Positions 1-7,873 of a stretch of 64,000 nt of DNA are shown here, piece by piece. The translations under genes and the position numbers were made by a program. The notes under the pieces are model-generated. The model ran no database searches. It saw nothing but the letters and a program-made list of their open reading frames with translations, and was not told the DNA's origin. The stretch comes from Faecalicatena contorta. GTDB lineage: Bacteria > Bacillota > Clostridia > Lachnospirales > Lachnospiraceae. Within the stretch, counting starts at the first letter, position 1. Each line of letters opens with the position of its first letter. Where the stretch lies: the NCBI RefSeq assembly GCF_021531975.1, contig NZ_JAFBIY010000007.1, forward strand, positions 1 to 64,000. Direction: 5' to 3'.

Positions 1-630
1 CATTCGTAACCGAGTATATTCGACGGGAACTCCTGATGAGTTCCGCGTCTCAGATACTCTTTCGCCTTGTATGGGAAATACAAGGCGAATACGAAGTTAT
101 ATCAGCTTTTTCTGCAACCGTTTGTAATGCTCTTCCACGTTTCCCCAAGCTCTTTTTCATTCCCTGTGAGCGAAAAAGAAAATATGTACTGACTTTTTTT
201 AGAACCAAATCATTTCCTCAGAAATAAAACAACAAAATTGAATGACTTTTCCGTTTATAAGTTCATTCGAATTTGGATTTTTTCTATCTGGAGCTGACTT
301 CGACCTCTCAAAATTCATTACAATTCTTTACTTTTACATATAGAAGCTGAAGAGACCAGATATATAACATGTTTTGCCAACGAACTGAGGCGTTCATTTT
401 TACCTGGAATTGCCAGTACAGTAGTGGTAACAGTTATCGGCAGAAGTAAGCGACGAGGTAAGCAGAAGACTCCGCAGAATCCAGCCCGAAGCTGTTAGAG
501 GTCGAAAAACAGGCGTCGCTTATCGTCTGCTTTTCGACCTCTTATAGATTCGTGGCTTAGTCAGAGGAGTCGGATGCATCGAGTCGCTTACTTCTGCCGA
601 TACTGTATACCCCTTACTGTACTAAATTCC
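1..630. repeat. Large palindromic-armed element, copy A (left end outside window)
   Basis: No gene is seen in these 630 bases. From about 149 to 405 the sequence matches cores at 43610-43869 and 61108-61363. The right arm, 406-630, is an imperfect palindrome of 225 bp opening with GGAATTGCCAGTACAGTA and closing with TACTGTACTAAATTCC. Its tip is a 19-bp stem beginning AGAGGTCGAAAA, with one A-C mismatch, one G-T wobble and an 8-base loop. The truncated left part (1-148) matches the left-arm tip of copy B, but carries two extra nested hairpins, GGAACTC/GAGTTCC near 27-43 and TTCGCCTTGTAT/ATACAAGGCGAA near 60-88. Reading frames here are not kept in the other copies, so it is judged non-coding. 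The boundary at 630 lies 3 bases before the -35 box of the padR promoter. Confidence 0.8.
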
Positions 631-633
631 TGG

Positions 634-665
634 TTGACAACTAATATTATATGATATATAATATT
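634..665 (+). promoter_or_regulatory. SigA-type promoter with overlapping palindromic operator for padR operon
   Basis: TTGACA (634-639), a 17-base spacer and TATAAT (657-662) form a perfect consensus promoter. A 10-3-10 inverted repeat at 643-665 (AATATTATAT, GAT, ATATAATATT) covers the spacer and -10 box. AT-rich dyads of this kind are typical PadR operators, so autoregulation by the next gene is inferred. Confidence 0.8.
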
Positions 666-728
666 GCTAAGTTAAATAATATATAACAAGAAATAATATT
701 ATAATCTTATCAGCAAAGGAGTGAGAAT

Positions 729-1052
729 ATGGTATTTAACACCGGAGCAGCGCTTTTGGATGCTATTGTATTAGCCGTTGTGTCGCGGGAGGAAGAGGGT
801 ACATATGGGTACAAGATTACGCAGGATGTCCGGAAGGCACTTGAAGTATCTGAATCTACTCTTTACCCGGTTCTCAGGCGTCTCCAGAAGGATGAATGTC
901 TGGAAGTTTATGACCGGCAGTTTGACGGGCGTAACCGCAGGTATTATAAAGTGACAGATAAGGGAATGATACAGTTGAATTTATATCGGGATGAGTGGAA
1001 GTCTTATACGAGTAAGATTAATGAATTGTTTGAGGGAGGTGTTACTGTATGA
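729..1052 (+). CDS. PadR family transcriptional regulator
   Basis: This 107-residue protein is a PadR winged-helix repressor. The N-terminal half carries the family pattern, with a TYGYKI stretch in the wing helix and STLYPVLRRLQ as the recognition helix, followed by the RRYYKVTDKG wing. It is the short PadR-s1 form with a small C-terminal helix for dimerisation. The start follows AAAGGAG by 7 bases. Its stop overlaps the next start as ATGA, so it is translationally coupled to the DUF1700 gene. PadR-DUF1700-DUF4097 groups are common in Firmicutes and are thought to respond to membrane or envelope state; the ligand is not known. Autoregulation is inferred from the dyad over its promoter. Confidence 0.93.
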   Translation: MVFNTGAALLDAIVLAVVSREEEGTYGYKITQDVRKALEVSESTLYPVLRRLQKDECLEVYDRQFDGRNRRYYKVTDKGMIQLNLYRDEWKSYTSKINELFEGGVTV

Positions 1053-1756
1053 ACCGTATAGAATTTATGACAGGTCTTGCAGCGCTTTTGCAGGATATAC
1101 CGGAGATTGAGCGTAAAGAGGCAATGCAGTATTATAATGATTACTTTGATGATGCCGGTGAAGAGAACGAGCAGGAAGTGATACTTGAACTGGAAAGTCC
1201 AGATAAGGTGGCGGCAAAGATCAAAGCAGGGCTTAATGATCAGGAAGATCAGTTCGGTGAGTATAGTGAAAGTGGATATACAGACACCAGGTTTGAGGAT
1301 AAAGAGATTCCTGCAGGGTATCGTTATCGTGGTACGGAAGGTACATATTCTGCAGAGAATGGAAAGACTCCGCCAAAGACGAGTCCTGTTCTTAAGGTAA
1401 TACTGATTATTGCGATTGTTATTGTCGGGGCGCCGGTTGCTATTCCGGTAGCACTTGCATGCGTTGGCATTTTGATTGGCGGTATTGCAGCAGTATTTGG
1501 TGTTTTTGCAGCACTTCTTATTGCATCACTTGCCGTAGCAGTTGCAGGGGCTGTTTTGCTTGTTATTGGAATCGCAACGATTGTTCCGGAGCTGGCAGCA
1601 GGGCTGGCGCTGACAGGAATCGGACTGATACTGGGAGTGCTGGGTACGATTGCTCTGGTGGCGAGCGTTAAGCTTTGTATCCTTGTATTTCCGGCGATTT
1701 TCAGAGGAATCGTATGGATTTGTCGCAAGCCATTCCACAGAAAGGCGGTGGCATAA
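1049..1756 (+). CDS. DUF1700 (HAAS domain) membrane protein
   Basis: This 235-residue protein has a cytoplasmic helical N-terminus (about 1-60) of the HAAS/DUF1700 type, with an acidic YYNDYFDDAGEENEQEV segment. A polar linker of about 60 residues follows, and then a long hydrophobic Ala/Ile/Val-rich region (about 112-220) that should form several membrane helices. It overlaps the PadR gene by 4 bases. In related clusters HAAS proteins are thought to pass membrane signals to, or sequester, the PadR partner; no direct evidence for that is visible here. A shadow frame inside the low-complexity membrane part was ignored. Confidence 0.9.
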   Translation: MNRIEFMTGLAALLQDIPEIERKEAMQYYNDYFDDAGEENEQEVILELESPDKVAAKIKAGLNDQEDQFGEYSESGYTDTRFEDKEIPAGYRYRGTEGTYSAENGKTPPKTSPVLKVILIIAIVIVGAPVAIPVALACVGILIGGIAAVFGVFAALLIASLAVAVAGAVLLVIGIATIVPELAAGLALTGIGLILGVLGTIALVASVKLCILVFPAIFRGIVWICRKPFHRKAVA

Positions 1757-1758
1757 GC

Positions 1759-2607
1759 ATGAAAAAAGGATGGAAAGTGTTCTGGATTGTGAGTGCCATA
1801 TTACTTGCGCTTGGATTTGTCTGTTGCATTGCGTCAGTAGCATTAGGGGTAACTACAGAAATGATTGAGTCACGGCTGCCGGATGGAGTCCACCTTGTAT
1901 ATGATAATCCGGACCAGGAAGATAATGAGGAAAGCAGTGGAACTACATTGGAAGGGAATAGTTTTCGGTCGTTTGATGGTATCCGGCAAATCGATATGGC
2001 TGTAGGTGCCGGTAATGTTGAGATTGTCAGTGCACCGGAGGGTACCGGAGAGGTCACTGTTAAGACAGAATCTGTTGATAAGCGTCTGAAGCTTCAGTGC
2101 TACATGGATGGAGATGAATTGAAGATTCACACCAGAAAAGAGCTGAGTGGCTTAACTGATATAAAGGAGGGGAAGATTCAGATCAGCATACCATCCGACT
2201 GTGTGCTGGGAGATGTTTCCATAGATGTAGGCGCAGGGAAATTGTATGTAGAAAAGATTCTGGCAGATTATATAGGTATTTCTGTAGGAGCCGGTGAAGC
2301 GAAGCTTGCGCAGTTTGCTGTGAAAGAATTGAGCATGGAGTGTGGCGCGGGCAGCATCGAAGCATCCGGAGAGGTCAGAGAGGAAGCAGATATTGAGTGC
2401 GGCATGGGTGAGATCAATTATACGGCTTTCGGAGAAGAAATGGATTATAATTATGGAATAAGTTGTGGAATCGGAGAAGTAGTCTTAGGAAGCAAAAGAT
2501 TTTCCGGACTTGGAAGAGAAGCGGATATCAGCAATGGTGCGTCTAAAAATATGTTCATTGAATGTGGTATCGGAAGTGTTGCTGTGAATTTTTCAGAAGG
2601 ATTGTAA
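1759..2607 (+). CDS. DUF4097 family beta-helix membrane-anchored protein
   Basis: The protein is 282 residues if it starts at 1759, 2 bases after the DUF1700 stop; an upstream in-frame ATG at 1675 would lie deep in the previous gene. One N-terminal membrane helix (about 6-30) is followed by an extracytoplasmic domain with repeated short glycine-rich units (VGAGNVEIV, VGAGKLYV, VGAGEAKL, CGAGSIEASG, GMGEINY). These units match the stacked-strand DUF4097 fold, which is often an adhesin-like or envelope-associated domain of unknown role. Its place after PadR and DUF1700 suggests it is an output of the same regulator. Confidence 0.88.
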   Translation: MKKGWKVFWIVSAILLALGFVCCIASVALGVTTEMIESRLPDGVHLVYDNPDQEDNEESSGTTLEGNSFRSFDGIRQIDMAVGAGNVEIVSAPEGTGEVTVKTESVDKRLKLQCYMDGDELKIHTRKELSGLTDIKEGKIQISIPSDCVLGDVSIDVGAGKLYVEKILADYIGISVGAGEAKLAQFAVKELSMECGAGSIEASGEVREEADIECGMGEINYTAFGEEMDYNYGISCGIGEVVLGSKRFSGLGREADISNGASKNMFIECGIGSVAVNFSEGL

Positions 2608-2642
2608 AGTTTCATTATTTTAAATAAAGAAGGAGGATTATT

Positions 2643-2834
2643 ATGGAACCGAAAAAATTATATCGCTCAAGAAAAAATCGTATGATCTGTGGTGTGTGTG
2701 GAGGAATAGCTGAATATTTTAATATTGATCCGACGCTTATCCGGCTTGGACTTGTGCTTCTTGCCTGCACGGGAAGTGGAATTCTGGCATACTTTATTGC
2801 CGCGATCATTATTCCAGATGAAATGAATGTATAA
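2643..2834 (+). CDS. PspC domain small membrane protein
   Basis: This 63-residue protein consists almost only of the PspC domain. It has a basic start (KKLYRSRKN), the typical ICGVCGGIAEYFNIDPTLIRL motif region, and one hydrophobic helix ending in IPDE. AAGGAGG stands 6 bases before the ATG. Stand-alone PspC proteins in Firmicutes are linked to envelope stress; in proteobacteria PspC works in the phage-shock system. Being last in the PadR-DUF1700-DUF4097 run supports an envelope-maintenance role, which is inferred. Confidence 0.92.
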   Translation: MEPKKLYRSRKNRMICGVCGGIAEYFNIDPTLIRLGLVLLACTGSGILAYFIAAIIIPDEMNV

Positions 2835-2880
2835 GTATTATAGATGTGTCAATACTCTATAAAAAAGAAAGGGGTATGAC

Positions 2881-3096
2881 ATGTCTGAAAAGAAAAAGAA
2901 GCCGATCAGGCTGGAAGAGTTGACACAGGAGGAAAAAATGAAATATGAGATCGCCGGTGAGCTTGGGCTTCTGGATCAGGTGATGACTGAGGGCTGGCGT
3001 TCTCTTTCTTCGAAAGAAACCGGGCGCATAGGAGGAATTCTTGCCCGGAGAAAAAAAGAACTGAAGAAAAATAACGAAAGTATTACGAATCGTTAA
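2881..3096 (+). CDS. Small acid-soluble spore protein, alpha/beta (SspF-like) type
   Basis: This 71-residue, highly charged protein carries the SASP pattern. MKYEIAGELGLLDQV resembles the first SASP helix motif (KxEiAxELG), and SSKETGRIGGILARRKK resembles the second glycine-containing helix. These proteins coat and protect DNA in dormant spores. Compared with the major proteins it has extra lysine-rich ends (KKKKKP at the start, RRKKELKKNN at the end), so it is probably a minor or SspF-like member. A GAAAGGGG ribosome site lies 7 bases before the ATG. It points to a spore-forming host; expression in the forespore is inferred from the family. Confidence 0.72.
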   Translation: MSEKKKKPIRLEELTQEEKMKYEIAGELGLLDQVMTEGWRSLSSKETGRIGGILARRKKELKKNNESITNR

Positions 3097-3122
3097 TAAA
3101 TATGAATATTTAACGATAATGG

Positions 3123-3151
3123 TTGAAAATGAAAGCCTCATTTGCTATAAT
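3123..3151 (+). promoter_or_regulatory. SigA-type promoter for the WecG-like gene
   Basis: TTGAAA (3123-3128), a 17-base spacer and TATAAT (3146-3151) lie 35 bases before the start at 3186. An AT-rich hairpin (CGTTAA/TTAACG, about 3090-3114) just upstream could end transcription of the spore protein gene, but it lacks a clear T run. Confidence 0.7.
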
Positions 3152-3185
3152 CGAACAGCTAAATCAGTAATATGCGGGTGAGATT

Positions 3186-3881
3186 ATGAGCGAAAAACTA
3201 AGTGTATTAGATATAGAGATAGATCAGCTCACAGCCAAAGAAGCGATTAAGAACTGTGTTATGTATCTGGATACCGAACCGGTAAATATTGTCGAGATGG
3301 TTACGGTGGACGGATTGATGCAGATGGAGATGACGACAGACCTTAAGGAGTCTGTGCGTCAGTTTGATATGCTGATCGCCGGTGATACGACAATTCTTGA
3401 TGCTGCCAGTGTGAGAGAACGCAGATATCTGCAGGAAACAGAAGATCAGACGTTTCTTAAGCTGGTATTCAAGTATTTTCATAAAAATCATAAGAGAGTG
3501 TATCTTCTTGTGGAATCAGAGGAAGAAGGACAGGATCTATATGGTTATATCGAAAGGCACTACGGCGGCTTGCAGATTGTAGGACTTGCGAAGGTCTCTG
3601 CGGAGAATCGCGCGGACGATATGCTGGTAAATGCGATTAACGGCAGTGAGGCGGATTGCGTTATTTCTTTTCTGTCTGTTCCTTTACAGGAAGAATTTAT
3701 TTTAAAAAACCGGGGAGTGATCAATACAAGAATCTGGCTGGGAATCGGAAAGGATATTTTGTTATACCGGAAGCAAAATAACATGCAGGGTCGTTTTGGC
3801 CGGTTTATTACGAAGTACATTTTCAGGAAAGAAATTGAAAAAAGAAAAAGAATTCAGCAGATTTATACACCTAAGCAATAA
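3186..3881 (+). CDS. Divergent WecG/TagA/CpsF-family (GT26-like) protein
   Basis: This 231-residue protein has the length and fold pattern of the WecG/TagA N-acetylmannosaminyltransferase family. The N-terminus reads VLDIEIDQLTAKEAI, and a VNIVEMVTVDGLMQM stretch sits where the family has its V-x-T-x-N core. The C-terminal part (VISFLSVPLQEEFILKN, then WLGIGKDI) matches the usual GxPkQE and GVGa positions only loosely. The catalytic Asp-Gly region of the family is replaced by IAGDTTIL, so it may have another substrate or be non-catalytic. It has its own promoter and terminator and is therefore a single-gene unit. The wall- or polysaccharide-related role is inferred from the family. Confidence 0.62.
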   Translation: MSEKLSVLDIEIDQLTAKEAIKNCVMYLDTEPVNIVEMVTVDGLMQMEMTTDLKESVRQFDMLIAGDTTILDAASVRERRYLQETEDQTFLKLVFKYFHKNHKRVYLLVESEEEGQDLYGYIERHYGGLQIVGLAKVSAENRADDMLVNAINGSEADCVISFLSVPLQEEFILKNRGVINTRIWLGIGKDILLYRKQNNMQGRFGRFITKYIFRKEIEKRKRIQQIYTPKQ

Positions 3882-3885
3882 AAAT

Positions 3886-3930
3886 AGAGGAAATTCACAA
3901 AAAAACTGTGATTTCCTCTTTATTTTTTTG
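3886..3930 (+). terminator. Rho-independent terminator
   Basis: AGAGGAAATTCACA (3886-3899) pairs with TGTGATTTCCTCT (3907-3919) with one bulged base, followed by a T-rich run. It closes the WecG-like transcription unit. Confidence 0.88.
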
Positions 3931-4031
3931 TTATTATATATTAAGATATATCCGAGGATATGCCATTTTACTAAAAAAGCAGAGTAAATGTTGTGAAAAA
4001 TGCATATTGAGAAGAGTGGAGGAGATAGAAT

Positions 4032-5120
4032 ATGATATCTAATCAGATACTTCAGAACACAATAGACGGTTTAAAGGGTATTACAAGAATTGAATTCTGC
4101 GTTATGGATACAGAAGGAAAGCCCCTTGCCAGTACGATGGCGGAGCAGGTGAACTGTTCTGAGGAGGTGCGTGCTTTTGTAGAGTCCCCGGCAGACAGCC
4201 AGGTTGTACACGGATATCAGTTCTTTAAGATTTTTGATGAGCATCAGTTAGAGTACATTCTTCTTGCCGGTGGCAGCAGTGAGGATGTATATATGCTTGG
4301 GAAGATTGCGGCATTCCAGATTCAGAATCTTCTGATTGCGTATAAGGAGCGTTTTGATAAGGATAACTTTATCAAGAATCTGCTTCTTGATAACCTGCTG
4401 TTAGTCGATATTTATAATCGTGCCAAAAAGTTACATATTGACACAGAGGTCAGACGTGTTATCTTTATTATTGAAACGAAGCATGAGAAAGACAGCAACG
4501 CTCTTGACAACGTAAGAACTCTGCTTGGTAATAAGTCAAAAGACTTTGTTACTGCAGTAGATGAAAAAAATATCATTATCGTGAAAGAACTGGAAGCAAA
4601 TGACGGGCATAAAGAGCTTGAGAAGACAGCGCAGAATATTTATTCACTTCTGAAAGAGGATGGTGAGGAAGATGTGCTGATTGCTTACGGAACGATCGTA
4701 AATGATATTAAAGAAGTATCAAAGTCATATAAGGAAGCAAAGCTTGCACTTGATGTGGGCAAGATTTTCTTTGGCGAAAAGAATATCATAGCATACAGTG
4801 CTCTTGGAATCGGGCGTCTGATCTATCAACTCCCTATTCCGCTGTGTAAGATGTTCATTCGTGAGATTTTTGAGGGGAAATCTCCGGACGATTTCGATGA
4901 AGAGACACTGGCAACTATCAATAAGTTCTTTGAAAACAACCTGAATGTATCAGAGACTTCAAGACAGCTGTACATTCACCGTAATACTCTTGTGTATCGG
5001 CTTGATAAGCTTCAGAAGAGCACAGGACTGGATCTTCGTGTGTTTGAAGATGCCATTACTTTCAAGATCGCACTTATGGTAGTTAAGTACATGAAGTATA
5101 TGGAGTCGTTGGAGTATTAA
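4032..5120 (+). CDS. CdaR/PucR-type transcriptional regulator
   Basis: This 362-residue protein starts with a sensor-like region (about 1-110) beginning QILQNTIDGLKGITRIEF, of the kind found in sugar-diacid regulator CdaR relatives. A GGDEF-like middle domain without the catalytic motif follows (about 130-260). It ends with a PucR C-terminal helix-turn-helix (about 300-355, ETSRQLYIHRNTLVYRLDKL). The ligand cannot be told from sequence. It lies 17 bases upstream of ftsE in the same direction with no terminator between, so it may be co-transcribed with the division genes. GGAGGAG precedes the start by about 7 bases. Confidence 0.88.
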   Translation: MISNQILQNTIDGLKGITRIEFCVMDTEGKPLASTMAEQVNCSEEVRAFVESPADSQVVHGYQFFKIFDEHQLEYILLAGGSSEDVYMLGKIAAFQIQNLLIAYKERFDKDNFIKNLLLDNLLLVDIYNRAKKLHIDTEVRRVIFIIETKHEKDSNALDNVRTLLGNKSKDFVTAVDEKNIIIVKELEANDGHKELEKTAQNIYSLLKEDGEEDVLIAYGTIVNDIKEVSKSYKEAKLALDVGKIFFGEKNIIAYSALGIGRLIYQLPIPLCKMFIREIFEGKSPDDFDEETLATINKFFENNLNVSETSRQLYIHRNTLVYRLDKLQKSTGLDLRVFEDAITFKIALMVVKYMKYMESLEY

Positions 5121-5137
5121 GTAATTAGGAGGAAACT

Positions 5138-5824
5138 ATGATTGAATTAAGAGAAGTGACGAAAGAGTACTCAAAAGGGGTTCCGGCTCTCAATGGTATC
5201 AATCTTAAGATTGAACAGGGAGAGTTTGTGTTTATTGTTGGAGACAGTGGTTCCGGAAAGTCAACATTGATCCGTCTGATCATGAAGGAACTGGAGCCGA
5301 CATCTGGAACAATAATTGTAAATGGACAGAATCTGAATCGTATGAAACACAGAAAGATTCCGATGTACAGAAGAGGAATCGGTGTTGTGTTTCAGGATTT
5401 CCGTCTCCTGAAGGACAGAAATATTTATGAAAATATTGCATTTGCCCAGAGGGTAACGGAGACGCCGGCGAAAATAATAAAGAAAAAAGTGCCTGCCGCT
5501 TTGTCATTGGTGGGTCTTGCGCAGAAGTATAAGTCTTTCCCGAAGGAGCTGTCTGGTGGTGAGCAGCAGAGAGTGGCGATTGCGAGAGCGATTGTAAATG
5601 AACCTTCCATTCTCCTGGCAGATGAGCCTACCGGTAATCTTGACCCGACAAATTCATGGGAAATCATGAAGCTTCTTGAAGAGGCTAATGACAGAGGAAC
5701 AACGGTACTGGTTGTTACACATAATCAGGAAATCGTAAACGAGATGAAGAAGCGAGTTGTTACAATGAAAAAGGGAGTCATTGTTAGCGACGAGAAAAAA
5801 GGTGGGTATAATAATGAAAATTAG
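5138..5824 (+). CDS. ftsE: Cell division ATP-binding protein FtsE
   Basis: This 228-residue ABC ATPase shows Walker [10 protein letters not shown] (about 36-44), the FtsE-type VFQDFRLL Q-loop, signature LSGGEQQR, and Walker [13 protein letters not shown]. FtsE pairs with FtsX in the membrane and uses ATP to activate peptidoglycan hydrolases at the septum. An AGGAGG site is 7 bases before the ATG. Its last codons overlap the ftsX start by 11 bases, implying coupled translation, and an M23 hydrolase follows, as in other FtsEX-hydrolase modules. Confidence 0.97.
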   Translation: MIELREVTKEYSKGVPALNGINLKIEQGEFVFIVGDSGSGKSTLIRLIMKELEPTSGTIIVNGQNLNRMKHRKIPMYRRGIGVVFQDFRLLKDRNIYENIAFAQRVTETPAKIIKKKVPAALSLVGLAQKYKSFPKELSGGEQQRVAIARAIVNEPSILLADEPTGNLDPTNSWEIMKLLEEANDRGTTVLVVTHNQEIVNEMKKRVVTMKKGVIVSDEKKGGYNNEN

Positions 5825-6722
5825 TACATTTGGATATTCAATGAAACAGGGTGTCAAGAACATTGGAAGAAACAAGATGTTTTCACTTGCATCGATTGCT
5901 ACCATGGCAGCTTGTATCTTTTTGTTCGGCCTGTTTTATGCGATTGTAATGAACTTTAATTATATTGTAGAAAAAGCAGAAGAAGGGGTGGCGATCACTG
6001 TTTTCTTCGATGAAGATGCAACGCAGTCTCAGAAAGATTCCATTGGGGAGAAACTGGAAAAAGCAGACGGCGTGCTGGAAGTAAATTATGTAAGTGCAGA
6101 TGAGGCATGGGAGAAGTTCCAGGATGATTATTTCGGAGAGTCTGCTGATCTTGCAGAAGGATTTAAGAGTGATAACCCGTTGGCAAATTCAGACAACTAC
6201 GAAGTATATATGGCTGATGTGTCTAAGCAGAAAGAGGTTGTTGCGTATGCAGAAAGCCTTTCAGGAGTCCGTAAGGTCAACAAGTCAGATGTTGTAGCTA
6301 AGACGCTGACAAGTGTAAACAAGCTGGTGGGATATGTATCCATTGCTATTATTGCGATTTTGCTGGCAGTATCTATTTTCCTGATCAGTAATACGGTAAC
6401 GATGGGTATTACGGTAAGACGTGAAGAAATTGCTATTATGAAATACATTGGTGCGAAAGACGGATTCGTAAGAGCTCCTTTCGTATTTGAAGGTCTTCTG
6501 ATCGGACTGATCGGAGCGGTTATTCCGCTTGTTATGCTGTATTTCATGTATGAAAAAGCGATTCAGTACATCATGGAGAGATTTAGTCTTCTGAATAATA
6601 TTGTAGACTTCCTTCCGGTCGTGTCCGTATATCGTACACTTCTTCCGGTGGGACTGGCACTTGGAGTTGGAATTGGTTTCGTTGGAAGTTTCTTTACGAT
6701 CAGAAAACATTTGCGAGTATAA
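5814..6722 (+). CDS. ftsX: Cell division membrane protein FtsX
   Basis: The protein is 302 residues from the ATG at 5814, chosen because an AGGTGGG site lies 8 bases upstream and because [20 protein letters not shown] is the usual FtsX N-terminus; an in-frame ATG at 5781 lacks a ribosome site. It has one membrane helix at about 22-45, an extracellular loop (about 46-165) that would contact a hydrolase, and three helices in the C-terminal FtsX domain (about 170-300, with VRREEIAIMKYIGA between helices). It should form the FtsE2X2 complex with the preceding gene product and control the M23 protein encoded next. Confidence 0.96.
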   Translation: MKISTFGYSMKQGVKNIGRNKMFSLASIATMAACIFLFGLFYAIVMNFNYIVEKAEEGVAITVFFDEDATQSQKDSIGEKLEKADGVLEVNYVSADEAWEKFQDDYFGESADLAEGFKSDNPLANSDNYEVYMADVSKQKEVVAYAESLSGVRKVNKSDVVAKTLTSVNKLVGYVSIAIIAILLAVSIFLISNTVTMGITVRREEIAIMKYIGAKDGFVRAPFVFEGLLIGLIGAVIPLVMLYFMYEKAIQYIMERFSLLNNIVDFLPVVSVYRTLLPVGLALGVGIGFVGSFFTIRKHLRV

Positions 6723-6755
6723 TATAAGCGGGTATAAATAATAAGGGGGATACAT

Positions 6756-7865
6756 ATGATACGAAGAAAGAGAATGATCAGTTTGTTGCTGGTGCTTACT
6801 CTTTGCTTTGGTCTGACTGCTCAGGTTCATGCCTCTGGACTGAGTGAGACGAAGAAAAAAGCAGAGGAACTGGAGAAGAAGAAACAGGCTGCAGAGAGTG
6901 AAAAGCAGTCCCTTGCTTCTCAGCTGGAGTCACTGGTTGCAGAGATGGAGGATACAAAGGCCAGGATTGATGCAAAAGAGGAAGAACTGAGCCAGAAAGA
7001 AGAAGAGCTTTATCAGGCTCAGGCAAAGGAAAATGACCAGTACGAAAGTATGAAAAAGCGCATACGTTATATGTATGAGAACGGTAACACACAGTTTATT
7101 GAGATATTGTGCGAGTCCAGAAGTATTGGTGAATTTCTGAATAACGCAGAGTATATTACGACGATTTCTGAATATGACAGAGCTCAGCTGGACGAGTTCC
7201 AGAAGATGAGAGAAGAGGTCGAGGCACAGGAAAAGGTCATTAAGGCTGAATATGAGGAGCTGGAAGTTCTTCAGAATGACCTGATCGAGAAGCAGAATAA
7301 TGTGGAGACATTGCTTGCGAGTAAAGAAGAGGAACTTTCCAGTATCAGCAGTGAACTGAGCAAGACAAATGAAGAGCTTGCAAAGCTGCAGGCAGCTGCG
7401 GAGGCTGCTGCCCGAAAGAAGCAGGAGGCAGGAAACTCTTATTCCTCTAATGCGGGAGGTTCTGTAATCTCAGGTAATGGTACCTTTGCTCATCCATGTC
7501 CGGGCTACAGTCGTATATCCAGTACTTTTGGGTACAGAAATGCCCCACTTGCAGGAGCGAGTACGAATCATAAAGGCGTAGATTTTGCGGCACCGACAGG
7601 AACACCGATTTATGCGGCAGCAGGCGGAACAGTTACATCTGCCGGTTACAGTGGAAAAGCGGGTAATATGATTGTTATCAATCACGGCAATGGTCTGCAG
7701 ACATATTATATGCATTGTAATGTACTCTATGTAAAGAGTGGCCAAAAGGTAAGCAAAGGACAGAATATTGCAGCAGTTGGAACAACGGGTAACTCTACCG
7801 GTCCGCATCTGCATTTTCAGGTAATGTCCGGAGGTACAGCTGTAAACCCGATGAATTATCTGTAG
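6756..7865 (+). CDS. Secreted M23 peptidase with coiled-coil N-terminus (EnvC/CwlO-like FtsEX partner)
   Basis: This 369-residue protein has a signal peptide (about 1-27, ending VHASG), two long Glu/Lys-rich coiled coils (about 28-105 and 145-225), a short Ser/Gly/Asn linker, and a C-terminal LytM/M23 domain (about 240-369). The zinc ligands are visible as HKGVDFAAP (H and D) and HLHF. It should cut peptidoglycan cross-links. The coiled-coil plus peptidase arrangement directly behind ftsEX resembles EnvC, and functionally PcsB or CwlO, which FtsX activates; this partnership is inferred from position. The ribosome site AAGGGGG lies 7 bases before the start. Confidence 0.93.
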   Translation: MIRRKRMISLLLVLTLCFGLTAQVHASGLSETKKKAEELEKKKQAAESEKQSLASQLESLVAEMEDTKARIDAKEEELSQKEEELYQAQAKENDQYESMKKRIRYMYENGNTQFIEILCESRSIGEFLNNAEYITTISEYDRAQLDEFQKMREEVEAQEKVIKAEYEELEVLQNDLIEKQNNVETLLASKEEELSSISSELSKTNEELAKLQAAAEAAARKKQEAGNSYSSNAGGSVISGNGTFAHPCPGYSRISSTFGYRNAPLAGASTNHKGVDFAAPTGTPIYAAAGGTVTSAGYSGKAGNMIVINHGNGLQTYYMHCNVLYVKSGQKVSKGQNIAAVGTTGNSTGPHLHFQVMSGGTAVNPMNYL

Positions 7866-7873
7866 GAGATTGG

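Noticed and set aside
36-227. 63-codon open frame inside element copy A
   Set aside because: It runs through hairpin arms and core. The same sequence in copies B and C does not keep the frame, and there is no ribosome site.
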